Assembly: GCF_021277265.1 (NCBI RefSeq)
Contig: NZ_JAJSOH010000020.1
Location: 1-64,000, forward strand
Direction of reading: 5' to 3'
DNA: 64,000 nucleotides
Origin: Kineosporia rhizophila
GTDB lineage: Bacteria > Actinomycetota > Actinomycetes > Actinomycetales > Kineosporiaceae
Shown: positions 52,037 to 62,630 of the stretch, piece after piece
How positions within the stretch are numbered: position 1 is the stretch's first letter
Layout of the letters: every line of letters starts with the position of its first letter
Position numbers and translations under genes: made by a program
Notes under the pieces: model-generated
Databases searched by the model: none
What the model saw: only the letters and a program-made list of their open reading frames with translations
Told to the model about the DNA's origin: nothing

Positions 52037-53637
52037 GTGATGTTCTCCACCAGAGACGCGATGTGGGCGGCGCGTTCCTCGCGGCTGGAGGGCCGGCCGG
52101 GCACCCCCGGACGCTTCTGCCACGGCTTGGGGCCGTCGGCCGGCCGGTACTCCACGCCCAGCGCGTCCAATCGGGTGAGGTGGTGCTCCAGACGGCGGCT
52201 GAAGTCGTCGAAGTCGCGCTCGGCCGGGCCCCACAGGGCTTCGGCAACCGCGCACAGGCGGGGGTAGGCGAAGAAGTCCACGGTGCGAGGGCTGTCCATG
52301 TGCTCGGTCCAGATGTTCGCCTGCCCGCCGAGCACGTGCCGGGCCTCTTCGGGGCTCAGTTGCGGGGGCACCGGCTCGAAGGCGTAGACATCCTGCAGGG
52401 TCAGGGGAATGGCGACCGGGATCGGCTCGTCCGGCGAATCGGACTGCCGGTAGTCGAGATACACCACGTCGTCGGGGCAGGAGACCACGTCGTGCCCGCG
52501 CCTGGCCGCCGACACCGCTCCGGCCATACCGCGCCAGGAGGCCACCGTGGCGCCCGGCGCCAGTTCACCCTCGAGGATCTCGTCCCAGCCGAAGAGCCGG
52601 CGGCCCTTGGCCGTGAGGTGGTCGTCCAGTCGCCGGATGAACCACGTCTGCAGGTCGGCCTCGCGGGTGATACCCAGTTCCTTCATCCGCTCCTGGGTGC
52701 GCGGGTCGCTCTCCCACTGCTCGCGCGGGCACTCGTCACCACCGACCCCGATGTACCTCGACGGGAAGAGGTCCACCACCTCGTCGAACACGTTCAGGAA
52801 GAACTGGACGGTCGACTCCTCCAGGTTCAGCACGTTGGCATCGATGCCCCAGCGGGTCCACACGTCCAAAGGCTTCTTGTGGACGCCCAGCTCGGGGTAG
52901 GCGGCCAGGGCCGCCTGAACGTGCCCAGGAGTTTCGATCTCCGGGACGACGGTGACGAACCGCTCGGCCGCGTACGCGACGATCTCGCGCACGTCGTCCT
53001 GGGTGTAGAAACCGCCGTGCGGGCGCCCGTCCTCGGGTGCGTCCGGACCGGCGCCGACCTGGCTCGAAGGTCGCCAGGCGCCCACCTCGGTGAGCTTCGG
53101 GTAGCGCTTGATCTCGATCCGCCAGCCCTGGTCCTCGGTCAGGTGCCAGTGCAGGGTGTTCAGGCGGTGCACCGCCATCAGGTCGATGAACCGCAGCACG
53201 TCGTGCTTGGGCAGGAAGTGCCGTGCCACGTCGAGCATCACACCCCGCCAGCCGAAACGCGGCGCATCGGTGAGCGTTACCGCCTTGATCGCCCAGCGCT
53301 GGCCCGCGACCAGGCCCTTGCGGTACACCGCCGGTGGCAGCAGCTGCAGGAACGACTGGCAGCCGTAGAAGACCCCGGCCGGTGCCCCGCCGCTGATCAC
53401 CGCCCCCTGCTCGGTGACCTCCAGCCGGTAGGCCTCCTCGCCCAGGTCCGGGTCGAGCCGCAGAACCACGGTGCCTGAGGACGATTCGCGCAACGCGAGT
53501 CCGGTGGCCGGGCGCAGGGCCTGCTGGAACCAGGCCAGCACGCCCCCCAGTTCCTCGGGGGCACTCAGCGTGGTGGCCCGGTCGAGGACGAGTTCACCCT
53601 CGGCGTCGACGGTTTCGAGCGGGCGGGGGATCAGCAT
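52033..53637 (-). CDS. GH20 beta-N-acetylhexosaminidase
   Basis: 534 residues from ATG 53637. The N-terminal GH20b domain leads into the catalytic barrel: FGWRGVMLDVARHFLPKHDV, LNTLHWHLTEDQGWRIEIKRYP, PEIETPGHVQAALAAYPEL and the catalytic pair D301-E302 in GVGGDECPREQ. WGPAERDFDDF lies near the end. The enzyme removes terminal GlcNAc from chitooligosaccharides by substrate-assisted catalysis. There is no signal peptide, so it works inside the cell on imported sugars. It follows the permease genes by three bases. Confidence 0.95.
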   Translation of the reverse strand: MLIPRPLETVDAEGELVLDRATTLSAPEELGGVLAWFQQALRPATGLALRESSSGTVVLRLDPDLGEEAYRLEVTEQGAVISGGAPAGVFYGCQSFLQLLPPAVYRKGLVAGQRWAIKAVTLTDAPRFGWRGVMLDVARHFLPKHDVLRFIDLMAVHRLNTLHWHLTEDQGWRIEIKRYPKLTEVGAWRPSSQVGAGPDAPEDGRPHGGFYTQDDVREIVAYAAERFVTVVPEIETPGHVQAALAAYPELGVHKKPLDVWTRWGIDANVLNLEESTVQFFLNVFDEVVDLFPSRYIGVGGDECPREQWESDPRTQERMKELGITREADLQTWFIRRLDDHLTAKGRRLFGWDEILEGELAPGATVASWRGMAGAVSAARRGHDVVSCPDDVVYLDYRQSDSPDEPIPVAIPLTLQDVYAFEPVPPQLSPEEARHVLGGQANIWTEHMDSPRTVDFFAYPRLCAVAEALWGPAERDFDDFSRRLEHHLTRLDALGVEYRPADGPKPWQKRPGVPGRPSSREERAAHIASLVENIT

Positions 53638-53640
53638 GGT

Positions 53641-54477
53641 TCAGCCCTTCACAGCGCCGGCGGACATCCCGGCCACGAGGTTGCGCTGGATGATGAGGAA
53701 GAAGATGACGACGGGCAGCGAGAACAGCACCGATGCGGCCATCTGGCCGCCGTAGTCGGTGCCGATCAGCGGGTTGATGAACGAGGCCAGCCAGACCGGA
53801 AGGGTGTACTGGGCCTCGTCCTGCATGAAGGTGTAGGCGACCAGGTAGTCGTTCCAGGCCGCGATGAACGCGAAGATGCTGGTCGCGATCACCCCGGGGG
53901 CGACCAGCGGGAACAGAACACTGAACAGGATCCGCCAGGTGCCGGCCCCGTCGCAGCGGGCGGCCTCCTCGATCTCCACCGGGATGGCCACGAAGAAACC
54001 GCGCATCACCCAGATCGAGAACGGCAGCGAGGTGGCCAGGTAGGCCAGGATCAGGCCCCAGTAGGTGCCGAGCAGACCGGCCTCGTTGAACAGCACGAAC
54101 ATCGGGATCAGCAGGGCGGTCACCGGGAGCATCTGGATGGCCAGGATGACCACCAGGATCGCCCGGCGCCCGGCGAAACGGAACCGGGACAGCGCCGCCG
54201 CGGCGAAGATGCCCACGGCGATCGACAGGACCACCGTGGCCGCCACCACGATCACGCTGTTGCGCAGGTTGATCAGGAAGTTCTCCTGCGTCAGGGCGGT
54301 GACGAAGTTGTCCAGCGTGGGGTGCGCGGGCAGGAACTGCGGGGTGGTGGTGGTCAGGTCGCGCGGGGGCTTGAACGAGCTGTTGATCATCCAGTAGACC
54401 GGGAAGATCCAGACCAGGCAGAAGATCGCGGCGAGAACGTTGGGGATCCGCCCACGCTTACGGGCCGGACGGTTCAC
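53641..54477 (-). CDS. sugar ABC transporter permease (MalG-type)
   Basis: 278 residues; six predicted helices beginning with IPNVLAAIFCLVWIFPVYW. The EAA loop that contacts the ATPase is clear (EIEEAARCDGAGTWRILFSVLFPLVAPG). DYLVAYTFMQDEAQYTLPVWL follows. It overlaps the upstream permease by four bases. No ATPase is encoded in the operon, so a shared MsiK-type ATPase elsewhere is presumably used, as in Streptomyces chitobiose and maltose systems. Confidence 0.94.
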   Translation of the reverse strand: MNRPARKRGRIPNVLAAIFCLVWIFPVYWMINSSFKPPRDLTTTTPQFLPAHPTLDNFVTALTQENFLINLRNSVIVVAATVVLSIAVGIFAAAALSRFRFAGRRAILVVILAIQMLPVTALLIPMFVLFNEAGLLGTYWGLILAYLATSLPFSIWVMRGFFVAIPVEIEEAARCDGAGTWRILFSVLFPLVAPGVIATSIFAFIAAWNDYLVAYTFMQDEAQYTLPVWLASFINPLIGTDYGGQMAASVLFSLPVVIFFLIIQRNLVAGMSAGAVKG

Positions 54478-55445
54478 AGGTCTTCTCCCGACTTGAGCAG
54501 GCTTCGGATGTACAGCGCGGTGAGGCCGAGCAGGATGGCCGTGGTGATCACCGAGATCGCCGCGCCCTCACCGACCTGGAAGCCGACGAACGCGGTCTTG
54601 TAGGTGAACACGCCCAGGGTGGAGGTGGAGTCACCCGGTCCGCCGGCCGAGAACAGCCAGATCTGGTTGAAGACGTTGTAGTCCCAGATCACCGACAGGA
54701 TGGTGACCAGCAGCAGGGTGGGCCGCAGGAACTGCAGGGTGATCATCCGGTAGACGGTGAACTCGCTCGCCCCGTCCAGCCGGGCCGCCTCCTGGTACTC
54801 CGGGGGCACCTGCTGCTCGGCCGCGTTCAGGGTCAGCGCGATGAACGGCACGGCCTGCCAGACCACCAGCATCCAGATCGCCAGGTAGGCCAGGGTCGGG
54901 TCGTCGGCCCAGTTCAGGTCGGTGGTGTCGCCGAAGATCCGCAACTGCGCCAGGATCCAGTTGACCACGCCGTAACCGGGCTGGAAGAGCCAGTTCCAGA
55001 CCAGGGTGGAGGCCACGTTCGGCATCGCCCAGGCGGTGATCAGGACCACCGTGGTGGTGTAGCGCCAGAACAGGTTCACCCGGGTGAGCAGGTGCGAGAC
55101 GCCCATCCCGATCAGCATGCTGCCGATCACCAGGGCGGCGGTGAACAGGACGGTGCGCAGCAGGGACTTCCAGAAGTCGCTGCTGGAGAGCAGGTTCGTG
55201 TAGTTCTCGAGGCCGGCGTAGGTGAACTCGCCGGTGAACAGCGTCCTCTGGTTGTAGTCGGTGAAGGACGTGTAGACCAGGTAGACGATCGGGGCGATGG
55301 TGACCAGCACGATCACCAGGCCCGCCGGGGTCAGCAACCACAGCGGGGTGAAGTCGGGGCGGCGCCCCCGCGCACGGGGCGCGGGGGCGTCGGCGGTACG
55401 GGGACTGCTGGGGTTGCTCGGCGGTGCCGGGGTCTTGACGCTCAT
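54474..55445 (-). CDS. sugar ABC transporter permease (MalF-type)
   Basis: 323 residues from ATG 55445, which shares its A with the preceding TGA (TGATG). A Pro-rich cytosolic tail of ~30 residues precedes six helices (LLTPAGLVIVLVTIAPIVYL is the first). The EAA loop is PPEYQEAARLDGASEFTVYRMITLQFLRP. It pairs with the MalG-type permease and the lipoprotein next door to import an oligosaccharide. Confidence 0.94.
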   Translation of the reverse strand: MSVKTPAPPSNPSSPRTADAPAPRARGRRPDFTPLWLLTPAGLVIVLVTIAPIVYLVYTSFTDYNQRTLFTGEFTYAGLENYTNLLSSSDFWKSLLRTVLFTAALVIGSMLIGMGVSHLLTRVNLFWRYTTTVVLITAWAMPNVASTLVWNWLFQPGYGVVNWILAQLRIFGDTTDLNWADDPTLAYLAIWMLVVWQAVPFIALTLNAAEQQVPPEYQEAARLDGASEFTVYRMITLQFLRPTLLLVTILSVIWDYNVFNQIWLFSAGGPGDSTSTLGVFTYKTAFVGFQVGEGAAISVITTAILLGLTALYIRSLLKSGEDL

Positions 55446-56779
55446 CACAGGGTGTCGGCGATGTGGGCGTCGAGTTCCTTGGCGGCCTCCTCGGGCGTCT
55501 TGGACCCGGAGGCGATGGACGAGAACATCTCGTTGATGCTCTTGTCACCCTCGATGGTGGCCCACTGCGCCGCGGCCGGGGTGGCCTTGGAGTTCAGGGC
55601 CGCGTCGTAGAAGCCCTTGAGCTGCTCGGACAGGGTGGGCTGGGCGGCCTCGATGGCCTCGGTGCTGTTGGGGATCCAGCCGTCGTTGCCGTACACGTAC
55701 TTGTCCTGGAACTCCGGGCTCACCGCGATCTTGGTCCAGACCAGGGCCAGGTCCACCGCGTCGCTCTTGGCCGCGATACCCCAGTCCGAGCCACCGAGCA
55801 TGGCCGGCTGGGTCTCACCGGAGATGCCCGGGATCGGGAACGTGCCCAGGTCCTCCTCCTTGATCTCCGGGTTCAGTTCCATCACCTTGGCCAGGCTGCC
55901 GGTGGTGGTGATGATGGCCGAGGTCTTGCCGTCGGCGAACACCTGGTTCCAGTCCGGCTTGTCGGTGTCCAGACCCTGCGAGGCCTTGGTGGAGTAGGTG
56001 TTCTGGAAGGTCTTGAAGTCGTTCAGGCCCTTGATCGCCTCGGGGGAGGACAGGCCGCCCTTCCAGGAGTCACCCTCCTGGGTGGCCAGCTCCGCACCCG
56101 CGTCCCACACCCACTGCATGCCGGCGGCCCACTGCTGGCCCGGCAGGTACAGGGGGGAGAAGTCCGCGGCCTTGTTCGCCGCCTTGATCTTGTCCAGCGA
56201 CTGGGTCAGCTCGTCGTAGGTGGTCGGGGCCTTGGTCACGCCGGCCTCGGCCCAGATCTTCTTGTTGTACATGACCGCGCGGGCTCCGGCGAAACCGGGC
56301 ACGGCGTAGAGCTTGCCCTCCACCGTGGCGGGCTCCTCCAGGCCGGCCAGCCAGGTCCGGCCCTGGGCCAGGTCGGCCTTGTAGTCGGTGACGTCGACCA
56401 GGCCACCGTTGGCCGCGAAGCTGGCCACCTGGGTGTTGCCCAGGTCCAGCACGTCCGGGGTGTTGTCGGTGGACAGCGCCGTGCTGATCTTGGTGGTGAT
56501 CCCGTCCCACTCCTGGATCTGCACGTCCACCTGGGCGCCGGTCTGCTTGGTGAACTCCGCGTTGATCGCGTCGATGGTGGCCTCGGTGTAGTCACCGTTC
56601 ATCGTCCAGACGGTGAGGGTCTTGCCCTCGCCCTTGGCCGCGGCGACCGTCTTGGGGCCGCTCCCGGAGCCGGACCCGGAGTCCGTGTCGGAGTCGGAAC
56701 TGCTGCTCGCGCAGGCGGACAGGGCCAGGGCGGCGGTGAGGCCGAAGGCGGCCGTGGTGGTGAAACGGCGGGGACTCAT
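55445..56779 (-). CDS. sugar-binding lipoprotein of ABC transporter
   Basis: 444 residues. A lipoprotein signal with lipobox ALSACASS (Cys near 23) and a Ser/Asp/Gly linker anchor it outside the membrane. The fold is extracellular solute-binding family 1: TLTVWTMNGDYTEATIDAINAEF, APTTYDELTQSLDKIKA, YNKKIWAEAGV and several Trp likely to stack on sugar rings. With the GH20 enzyme and ROK repressor downstream/upstream, N-acetylated oligosaccharides (chitobiose-like) are the likely ligand. It is first in the transporter operon. Confidence 0.93.
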   Translation of the reverse strand: MSPRRFTTTAAFGLTAALALSACASSSSDSDTDSGSGSGSGPKTVAAAKGEGKTLTVWTMNGDYTEATIDAINAEFTKQTGAQVDVQIQEWDGITTKISTALSTDNTPDVLDLGNTQVASFAANGGLVDVTDYKADLAQGRTWLAGLEEPATVEGKLYAVPGFAGARAVMYNKKIWAEAGVTKAPTTYDELTQSLDKIKAANKAADFSPLYLPGQQWAAGMQWVWDAGAELATQEGDSWKGGLSSPEAIKGLNDFKTFQNTYSTKASQGLDTDKPDWNQVFADGKTSAIITTTGSLAKVMELNPEIKEEDLGTFPIPGISGETQPAMLGGSDWGIAAKSDAVDLALVWTKIAVSPEFQDKYVYGNDGWIPNSTEAIEAAQPTLSEQLKGFYDAALNSKATPAAAQWATIEGDKSINEMFSSIASGSKTPEEAAKELDAHIADTL

Positions 56780-56839
56780 GGCGGGACTCCTTGTGCGGGG
56801 GATTCGGGCGGGAGACGGGCAGGTGGATCGGGAGCGGTC

Positions 56840-58018
56840 TTACGGTGTTGTCTCGGCCTCCACGGCGGTGGCCACGGCGCCGAGCAGGGCGGCGCGGGAG
56901 CCGAGTTCGGCGGGCAGGACGACGATGCGTTCTGCGGTCAGGGGTTTGGTGTAGCGCTCGACCGCGTCGCGGATGGAGTCGGCCAGGTGGGTTCCCCCTC
57001 CGGCCAGCTCACCGCCCACGAGCACGGCCTGCGGGGCGAGCACGTTGCACAGCGCGGCCACGGTGCGGCCGATCGCCGCCCCGGCATCGGTGACCGCGCG
57101 GATCGCCGCGCGGTCACCGGCCTGAACCAGTTCGGCCAGGTCGGCGGGAGTGCGCACCTCGGGCCGGACCACCCGCAGGGCGGCCAGCACGGTCTCCAGC
57201 GAGGCCTGGGTCTCCAGGCAGCCGCGGTTGCCGCACAGGCACAGGTCACCGAACTCGGCGACCTCCATGTGCCCGAGCTCGCCCGCGCCGCCGTGGTAGC
57301 CGCGGTACAGCCGGCCGCCCAGGACCAGCCCGGCGCCGATGCCCCAGGAGGCCTTCACGTAGGCGATGTCGTCCAGGCCCACCGCCGCCCCGAAGCTGCG
57401 CTCACCCAGGGCGCAGAGGTCGGCGTCGTTCTCCACGTGAGTCTCCAGGCCGGTGGCGGCCGCCAGCACCGGGCCGGGAGCCAGCTGCTGCCAGGCCGGA
57501 ACCCGGGCCGAGACGACGTGCCCGGTGCTGGTCTCGACCACCCCGGGCACGGCCACGACCAGCCGCGAGATCCGTTCCCGGGCGGCCTGCCCGGCCTGTT
57601 CGGCCAGTTCGTCGACCAGCGCGGCGATCCGGGTGAGGGAGTCGGCGCGGTCCACGTCGATCCGCCGGTCGCACTCCAGCACGACGGCCCCGGACAGGTC
57701 GCAGACCGCGGCGTGCACCACCTCGCGGGTCAGGTTCAGGGCGATCACCAGGCCCCGGCCACCGACCAGGCGCACCAGGCGGGCGGGCCGTCCGGTGCGG
57801 CCGGTCCGGCTGTGGTCGTCGACCCCGCCCTCGCTGACCACACCCTCGTCGGCCAGTTCGGCGACCAGGCTGGAGACCGTGGTGGCGGACAGCTCGGTGA
57901 GGCGGGCCAGGTCGGCGCGGCTGACCTCCCCGTGCTCGCGCAGCAGATCCAGCAGCCGGCGGCGGTTCGTGGAGCGCAGCGCCTTCAGCCCTCGGGTACC
58001 GGGGGACAACAGCGACAT
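56840..58018 (-). CDS. ROK-family transcriptional repressor
   Basis: 392 residues from ATG 58018. A winged helix at ~15-65 (RRRLLDLLREHGEVSRADLARLTELSATTVSSLV) is followed by a ROK kinase-like domain. This has VPGVVETSTG, GAGELGHMEV and the zinc motif CLCGNRGCLETQAS. It is of the NagC/Mlc/XylR type, and such repressors release DNA on binding a sugar or sugar phosphate. It lies just upstream of the transporter operon on the same strand (60-base gap) and probably controls it and itself, with N-acetylglucosamine-derived signals the natural guess. Confidence 0.93.
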   Translation of the reverse strand: MSLLSPGTRGLKALRSTNRRRLLDLLREHGEVSRADLARLTELSATTVSSLVAELADEGVVSEGGVDDHSRTGRTGRPARLVRLVGGRGLVIALNLTREVVHAAVCDLSGAVVLECDRRIDVDRADSLTRIAALVDELAEQAGQAARERISRLVVAVPGVVETSTGHVVSARVPAWQQLAPGPVLAAATGLETHVENDADLCALGERSFGAAVGLDDIAYVKASWGIGAGLVLGGRLYRGYHGGAGELGHMEVAEFGDLCLCGNRGCLETQASLETVLAALRVVRPEVRTPADLAELVQAGDRAAIRAVTDAGAAIGRTVAALCNVLAPQAVLVGGELAGGGTHLADSIRDAVERYTKPLTAERIVVLPAELGSRAALLGAVATAVEAETTP

Positions 58019-58085
58019 GAGCGGAAACGATCACAGTTAGACCATTCCCCGTCAATATTCCTGGCGTACAGAAGCGGTAAACGGT

Positions 58086-58112
58086 TTGTTTCTCCAAAGT
58101 CCGTAGAAACAA
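58086..58112. promoter_or_regulatory. 8-bp inverted repeat upstream of the ROK gene
   Basis: TTGTTTCT (58086-58093) and AGAAACAA (58105-58112) are perfect arms 11 bases apart, 68 bases before the ROK start. It is AT-rich against its surroundings, which suits an operator; it could also be part of the terminator of the RamB-like gene ending at 58142. Confidence 0.5.
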
Positions 58113-58141
58113 CGGCTCTCGGGCCGGACCGGGTCGGGCAG

Positions 58142-59548
58142 TTACTGACGACCCCGGCCGAACGTCGTCTCCGGGGCCACCGGGTAGGGCGCGAGCCGGC
58201 CGCTGCTCTCCTCGATCGCCAGGCGCTTGCCCACCTGGGGCACCGCCCGTTGGGCGCAGTCGTCGCGCGCGCAGGTGCGGCACCCCGGCCCGATCGGCAC
58301 GGCCGCCACCCGGTCGGACAGGTCCAGGCCGGCCGAGTAGACCAGGCGCCCGGCGTGCCGCAGTTCGCAGCCCAGGCCGATCACGAAGGTCTTGCCGGTC
58401 GCGCCGTAGCGGTGCGGGCGGTGGATCACCGTGCGGGCGATCCAGAAGTAGTGCCGCCCGTCCGGCATCACCGCGATCTGGCGCAGCACCTGGCCGGGGG
58501 CGGCGAAGGCCTCGTAGATGCTCCACAGCGGGCAGGTGCCGCCGGTCCGGGTGAAGTGGAAACCGCTGGCCGACTGGTGTTTCGACATGTTCCCGGCGCG
58601 GTCCACCCGGATGAACGAGAACGGCACGCCGCGGGCACGGGGACGCTGCAGGGTGGACAACCGGTGGCACACCGTCTCGAAGCCGACGCCGTAGTGCCGG
58701 GCCAGTCGTTCCACGTCGTAGCGGAAACGCTCACTGGTGGCGAGGAAGTCGCCGTAGGGCAGGAGCAGGGCGGCGGCGAAGTAGCTGGACAGGCCGATCC
58801 GGGTCAGGGCCCGCACCTCGGGGTTGGCGATCTCGGCGGTCAGGGCCGAGAGCTCCTGCTCGTGCTCGGTGAAGGCGAGGTGCCCGGCCAGCCGGAACGC
58901 CTGCTGGCCGGCGTCCAGCCGTTCCGACAGGTGCAGCACGTTCGGCCCTGTGTCGAACCGGTGCAGGTGCGCGTCGGTCTCGGGCAGCGTGCCGATCCGG
59001 ATGCCGTGGTGGGCCAGTCGCCGGGTCAGCGGTTCCAGCGCCCGGGCCGAGGGCAGGCCGATCAGCCCGGCCAGTTTCTCCGCGGCCTGGTCGAGCACGG
59101 CGAAGTGATTCTTGTGGCGGTAGAAGAAGGTTCGCACCTCCTCGTGCGGCATCGGTGTGGCAGTGGGCAGTTCGCGGTCGCCTGACAACGATGCCAGCTG
59201 TTCGGTGGCCTGCCGGTAGCGGTGGTGCAGCAGGGTGATCGCACGGGCGCTGTCCGGGAAATGCCGGGCCAGCTCGCCCACCTCGCCGGTCGGGGCGCCC
59301 AGGTCGGCGAACGCGTCCCGCAGTTCGGCGGTCAGCCGGGTGGTGTCGTCGCCGGCGAAGAACCCGGCGTCCACCCCGAACACCTCGGTCAGCCGCAGCA
59401 GGACCGGCACGGTGAGCGGGCGCTGGTTGTGCAGCAGCTGGTTCAGGTAGCTGGGGGAGATCTCCAGCAGACGGGCCACATCGACCTGACTGAGCCGGCG
59501 ATCGGCGATCAGCTGACGCAGGCGCGGCCCGGCGAACGTCTTCTCCAT
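58142..59548 (-). CDS. ramB: RamB-like regulator of acetate/glyoxylate metabolism
   Basis: 468 residues from ATG 59548. An XRE-type helix-turn-helix at the N-terminus (LRQLIADRRLSQVDVARLLEISPSYLNQLL) leads to an IrrE/ImmA-like middle (AFRLAGHLAFTEHEQEL) and a Cys-rich C-terminal part (IGPGCRTCARDDCAQRA) typical of the short-chain fatty-acyl regulators ScfR/RamB. The C-terminal Cys set could bind metal. In Corynebacterium, RamB represses isocitrate lyase and malate synthase genes; here the divergent gene is isocitrate lyase, so the same role is likely. Confidence 0.93.
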   Translation of the reverse strand: MEKTFAGPRLRQLIADRRLSQVDVARLLEISPSYLNQLLHNQRPLTVPVLLRLTEVFGVDAGFFAGDDTTRLTAELRDAFADLGAPTGEVGELARHFPDSARAITLLHHRYRQATEQLASLSGDRELPTATPMPHEEVRTFFYRHKNHFAVLDQAAEKLAGLIGLPSARALEPLTRRLAHHGIRIGTLPETDAHLHRFDTGPNVLHLSERLDAGQQAFRLAGHLAFTEHEQELSALTAEIANPEVRALTRIGLSSYFAAALLLPYGDFLATSERFRYDVERLARHYGVGFETVCHRLSTLQRPRARGVPFSFIRVDRAGNMSKHQSASGFHFTRTGGTCPLWSIYEAFAAPGQVLRQIAVMPDGRHYFWIARTVIHRPHRYGATGKTFVIGLGCELRHAGRLVYSAGLDLSDRVAAVPIGPGCRTCARDDCAQRAVPQVGKRLAIEESSGRLAPYPVAPETTFGRGRQ

Positions 59549-59570
59549 CGGCGAACGATACCCACCCCGA

Positions 59571-59607
59571 AAATCCGCAACTTCGCAGACGGCGGCGAAA
59601 AGTTGGC
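59571..59607. promoter_or_regulatory. candidate RamB sites between ramB and aceA
   Basis: GCAACTTCGCA (59577-59587) and, inverted, AAAAGTTGGC (59598-59607) both resemble halves of the RamB consensus AAAGTTTGCAAA. They lie in the 136-base gap between the two divergent genes. Confidence 0.45.
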
Positions 59608-59684
59608 CGGACTTGGCCGATTGGGGCCCTCGCGGGCCGGCCGGGCGGCTGTCAGGGTGGAGGGAACCCGATCAGGAGGCGGCC

Positions 59685-60946
<1,262 letters not shown>

Positions 60947-60947
<1 letters not shown>

Positions 60948-61219
60948 TGCTGATCGGTGAGCCCGGGGTGCGGGCGAGTGTGGCCGAGGTGGTGCATCAC
61001 CTGAACCTCCGGCTCGGCGGTGGCGCGGCCGAAGACCCGCTCGCCGCGCAGAACTCCGCCCACCTGGTGTGGCAGTGGGTGCGCGAGGAGCTGGTGGCCC
61101 GGGCCCTGGTCGAGCAGATCGTGCACGAGGAGACGGCCGGGCTCAGTTCCGGCGGCCGGGTGTTCGACCTGTTCGTCCAGACCGCACTGGGGGTCCGGCC
61201 GCCGGCCCTGGAGGTGTAG
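60947..61219 (+). CDS. small protein coupled to aceA, 90 aa
   Basis: ATG 60947 uses the last base of the aceA stop, so translation is coupled. The protein is soluble and mostly helical (VRASVAEVVHHLNLRLGG, NSAHLVWQWVREELVARALVEQIV), with no membrane segment or signal peptide. I do not recognise a family. Coupling suggests a link to isocitrate lyase, perhaps a regulatory or assembly partner, but nothing in the sequence proves it. Confidence 0.65.
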
Positions 61220-61304
61220 CTCTACGGTCGCGCGACATCTGGTGCCTGAGCCCCCGCTTCTGCGAATATCGGATCTTTCCGGCACAGGAGTGGGGGTCGG
61301 GTCC

Positions 61305-62630
61305 GTGAACCTGCCGCGGGACTTCGTCTTCGGAACGAGTACGGCCGCCTATCAGATCGAGGGGGCGGCCACGGCGGACGGCCGGGGCCCGAGCATCTGG
61401 GACACCTTCTGCGCCGAGCCCGGCCGGATCGCCGACGGCAGCAGCGGCGCGGTCGCCTGCGGTCACTACGACCGGCCGGCCGAGGACGTGGCGCTGCTGA
61501 AGCGGCTCGGCGCCGGCGGCTACCGCTTCTCGATCGCCTGGCCGCGGATCCAGCCGGGGGGCCGGGGCCCGGTCAATGCCCAGGGGCTGGCCTTCTACGA
61601 CCGGCTGGTCGACGCGCTGCTGGAGGCGGGCATCCGGCCGATGGCCACGCTCTACCACTGGGACCTGCCTCAGGAACTTGAGGACGAGGGGGGCTGGCTC
61701 AGTCGCGACACGGCCTACCGCTTCGGTGAGTACGCGTCGGTGGTCGCCGGGTGCCTGGCCGACCGGGTGGCCTCCTGGTGCCCGGTGAACGAGCCGAACG
61801 TGATGACGTTGCAGGGGTATGCGCTCGGAGAGCTGGCCCCTGGGAAGAACCTGCTGTTCGAGGCGCTTCCCGCGGTGCACCACGCGTTGCTCGGGCACGG
61901 TCTGGCGGTGCAGGCGCTGCGCACGGCCGGAGCCACCGGGATCGGTACGGCCACCAACCACTTCCCGGTGCGCGCGCTCGGCCGGTCCGAGGCCGACCGG
62001 GTCGCCGCCCGGTTCCTCGACCTGCTCTGGAACCGGCTGTTCGCCGACCCGATCCTGCTCGGCCGCTATCCCGAGGGCCTGGGCGAGGGGATGCCCGGCC
62101 CGGTGGCCGAGGACCTGGAGCTGATCGGGCAGCCGCTCGACTTCTACGGTGTGAACTACTACAACCCGATGGGTGTGCGGGCGGCCGCCCCGGGCTCGCC
62201 GCTGCCGTTCGACTACGCGGAGCTGAGCGGCTACCCGACAACGGGTTTCGGCTGGCCGGTGGTCCCCGAAGGGCTCACCGAGCTGTTGCTCGACCTGCAC
62301 GCCCGCTACCCGGGCATCCCGCCGGTCGTCATCACCGAGAACGGCTGCTCCTATCCCGACGCGCCCGACGAGCAGGGAGTCGTCGACGATCAGGCCCGCA
62401 TCGACTACCTCCAGGCCCATCTGCGGGCGGTCGAGGAAGCGGTGGCTCAGGGGGTGGACGTGCGGGGGTACTACTGCTGGTCGCTGATGGACAACTTCGA
62501 GTGGGCGCACGGGTACACCCAGCGGTTCGGGCTGGTGCACATCGATTTTGAGACGCTCGTGCGCACTCCCAAACGCTCGTTCAGTTGGTACGCGGACCTG
62601 GTGCGGGCGCACCGTGAAGGCCGGGCGTGA
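61305..62630 (+). CDS. GH1 beta-glucosidase
   Basis: 441 residues from GTG 61305, just before the classical GH1 N-terminus (FVFGTSTAAYQIEGAAT); an in-frame GTG at 61290 is possible. The acid/base Glu is E163 (PVNEPNV) and the nucleophile E345 (VITENGCSY). YHWDLPQEL and SLMDNFEWAHGYTQRFGLVHID are conserved. With no signal peptide it is cytosolic and acts on imported beta-glucosides such as cellobiose. Its stop overlaps the following transporter start (GTGA), so the pair forms an import-and-hydrolyse unit. Confidence 0.95.
   Translation: MNLPRDFVFGTSTAAYQIEGAATADGRGPSIWDTFCAEPGRIADGSSGAVACGHYDRPAEDVALLKRLGAGGYRFSIAWPRIQPGGRGPVNAQGLAFYDRLVDALLEAGIRPMATLYHWDLPQELEDEGGWLSRDTAYRFGEYASVVAGCLADRVASWCPVNEPNVMTLQGYALGELAPGKNLLFEALPAVHHALLGHGLAVQALRTAGATGIGTATNHFPVRALGRSEADRVAARFLDLLWNRLFADPILLGRYPEGLGEGMPGPVAEDLELIGQPLDFYGVNYYNPMGVRAAAPGSPLPFDYAELSGYPTTGFGWPVVPEGLTELLLDLHARYPGIPPVVITENGCSYPDAPDEQGVVDDQARIDYLQAHLRAVEEAVAQGVDVRGYYCWSLMDNFEWAHGYTQRFGLVHIDFETLVRTPKRSFSWYADLVRAHREGRA

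Noticed and set aside
55463..59185. 1240-codon open frame on the plus strand
   Set aside because: It lies antisense to the solute-binding, ROK and RamB genes, all with clear domains. Its Gly/Arg/Val-rich composition is what GC-rich antisense frames produce.
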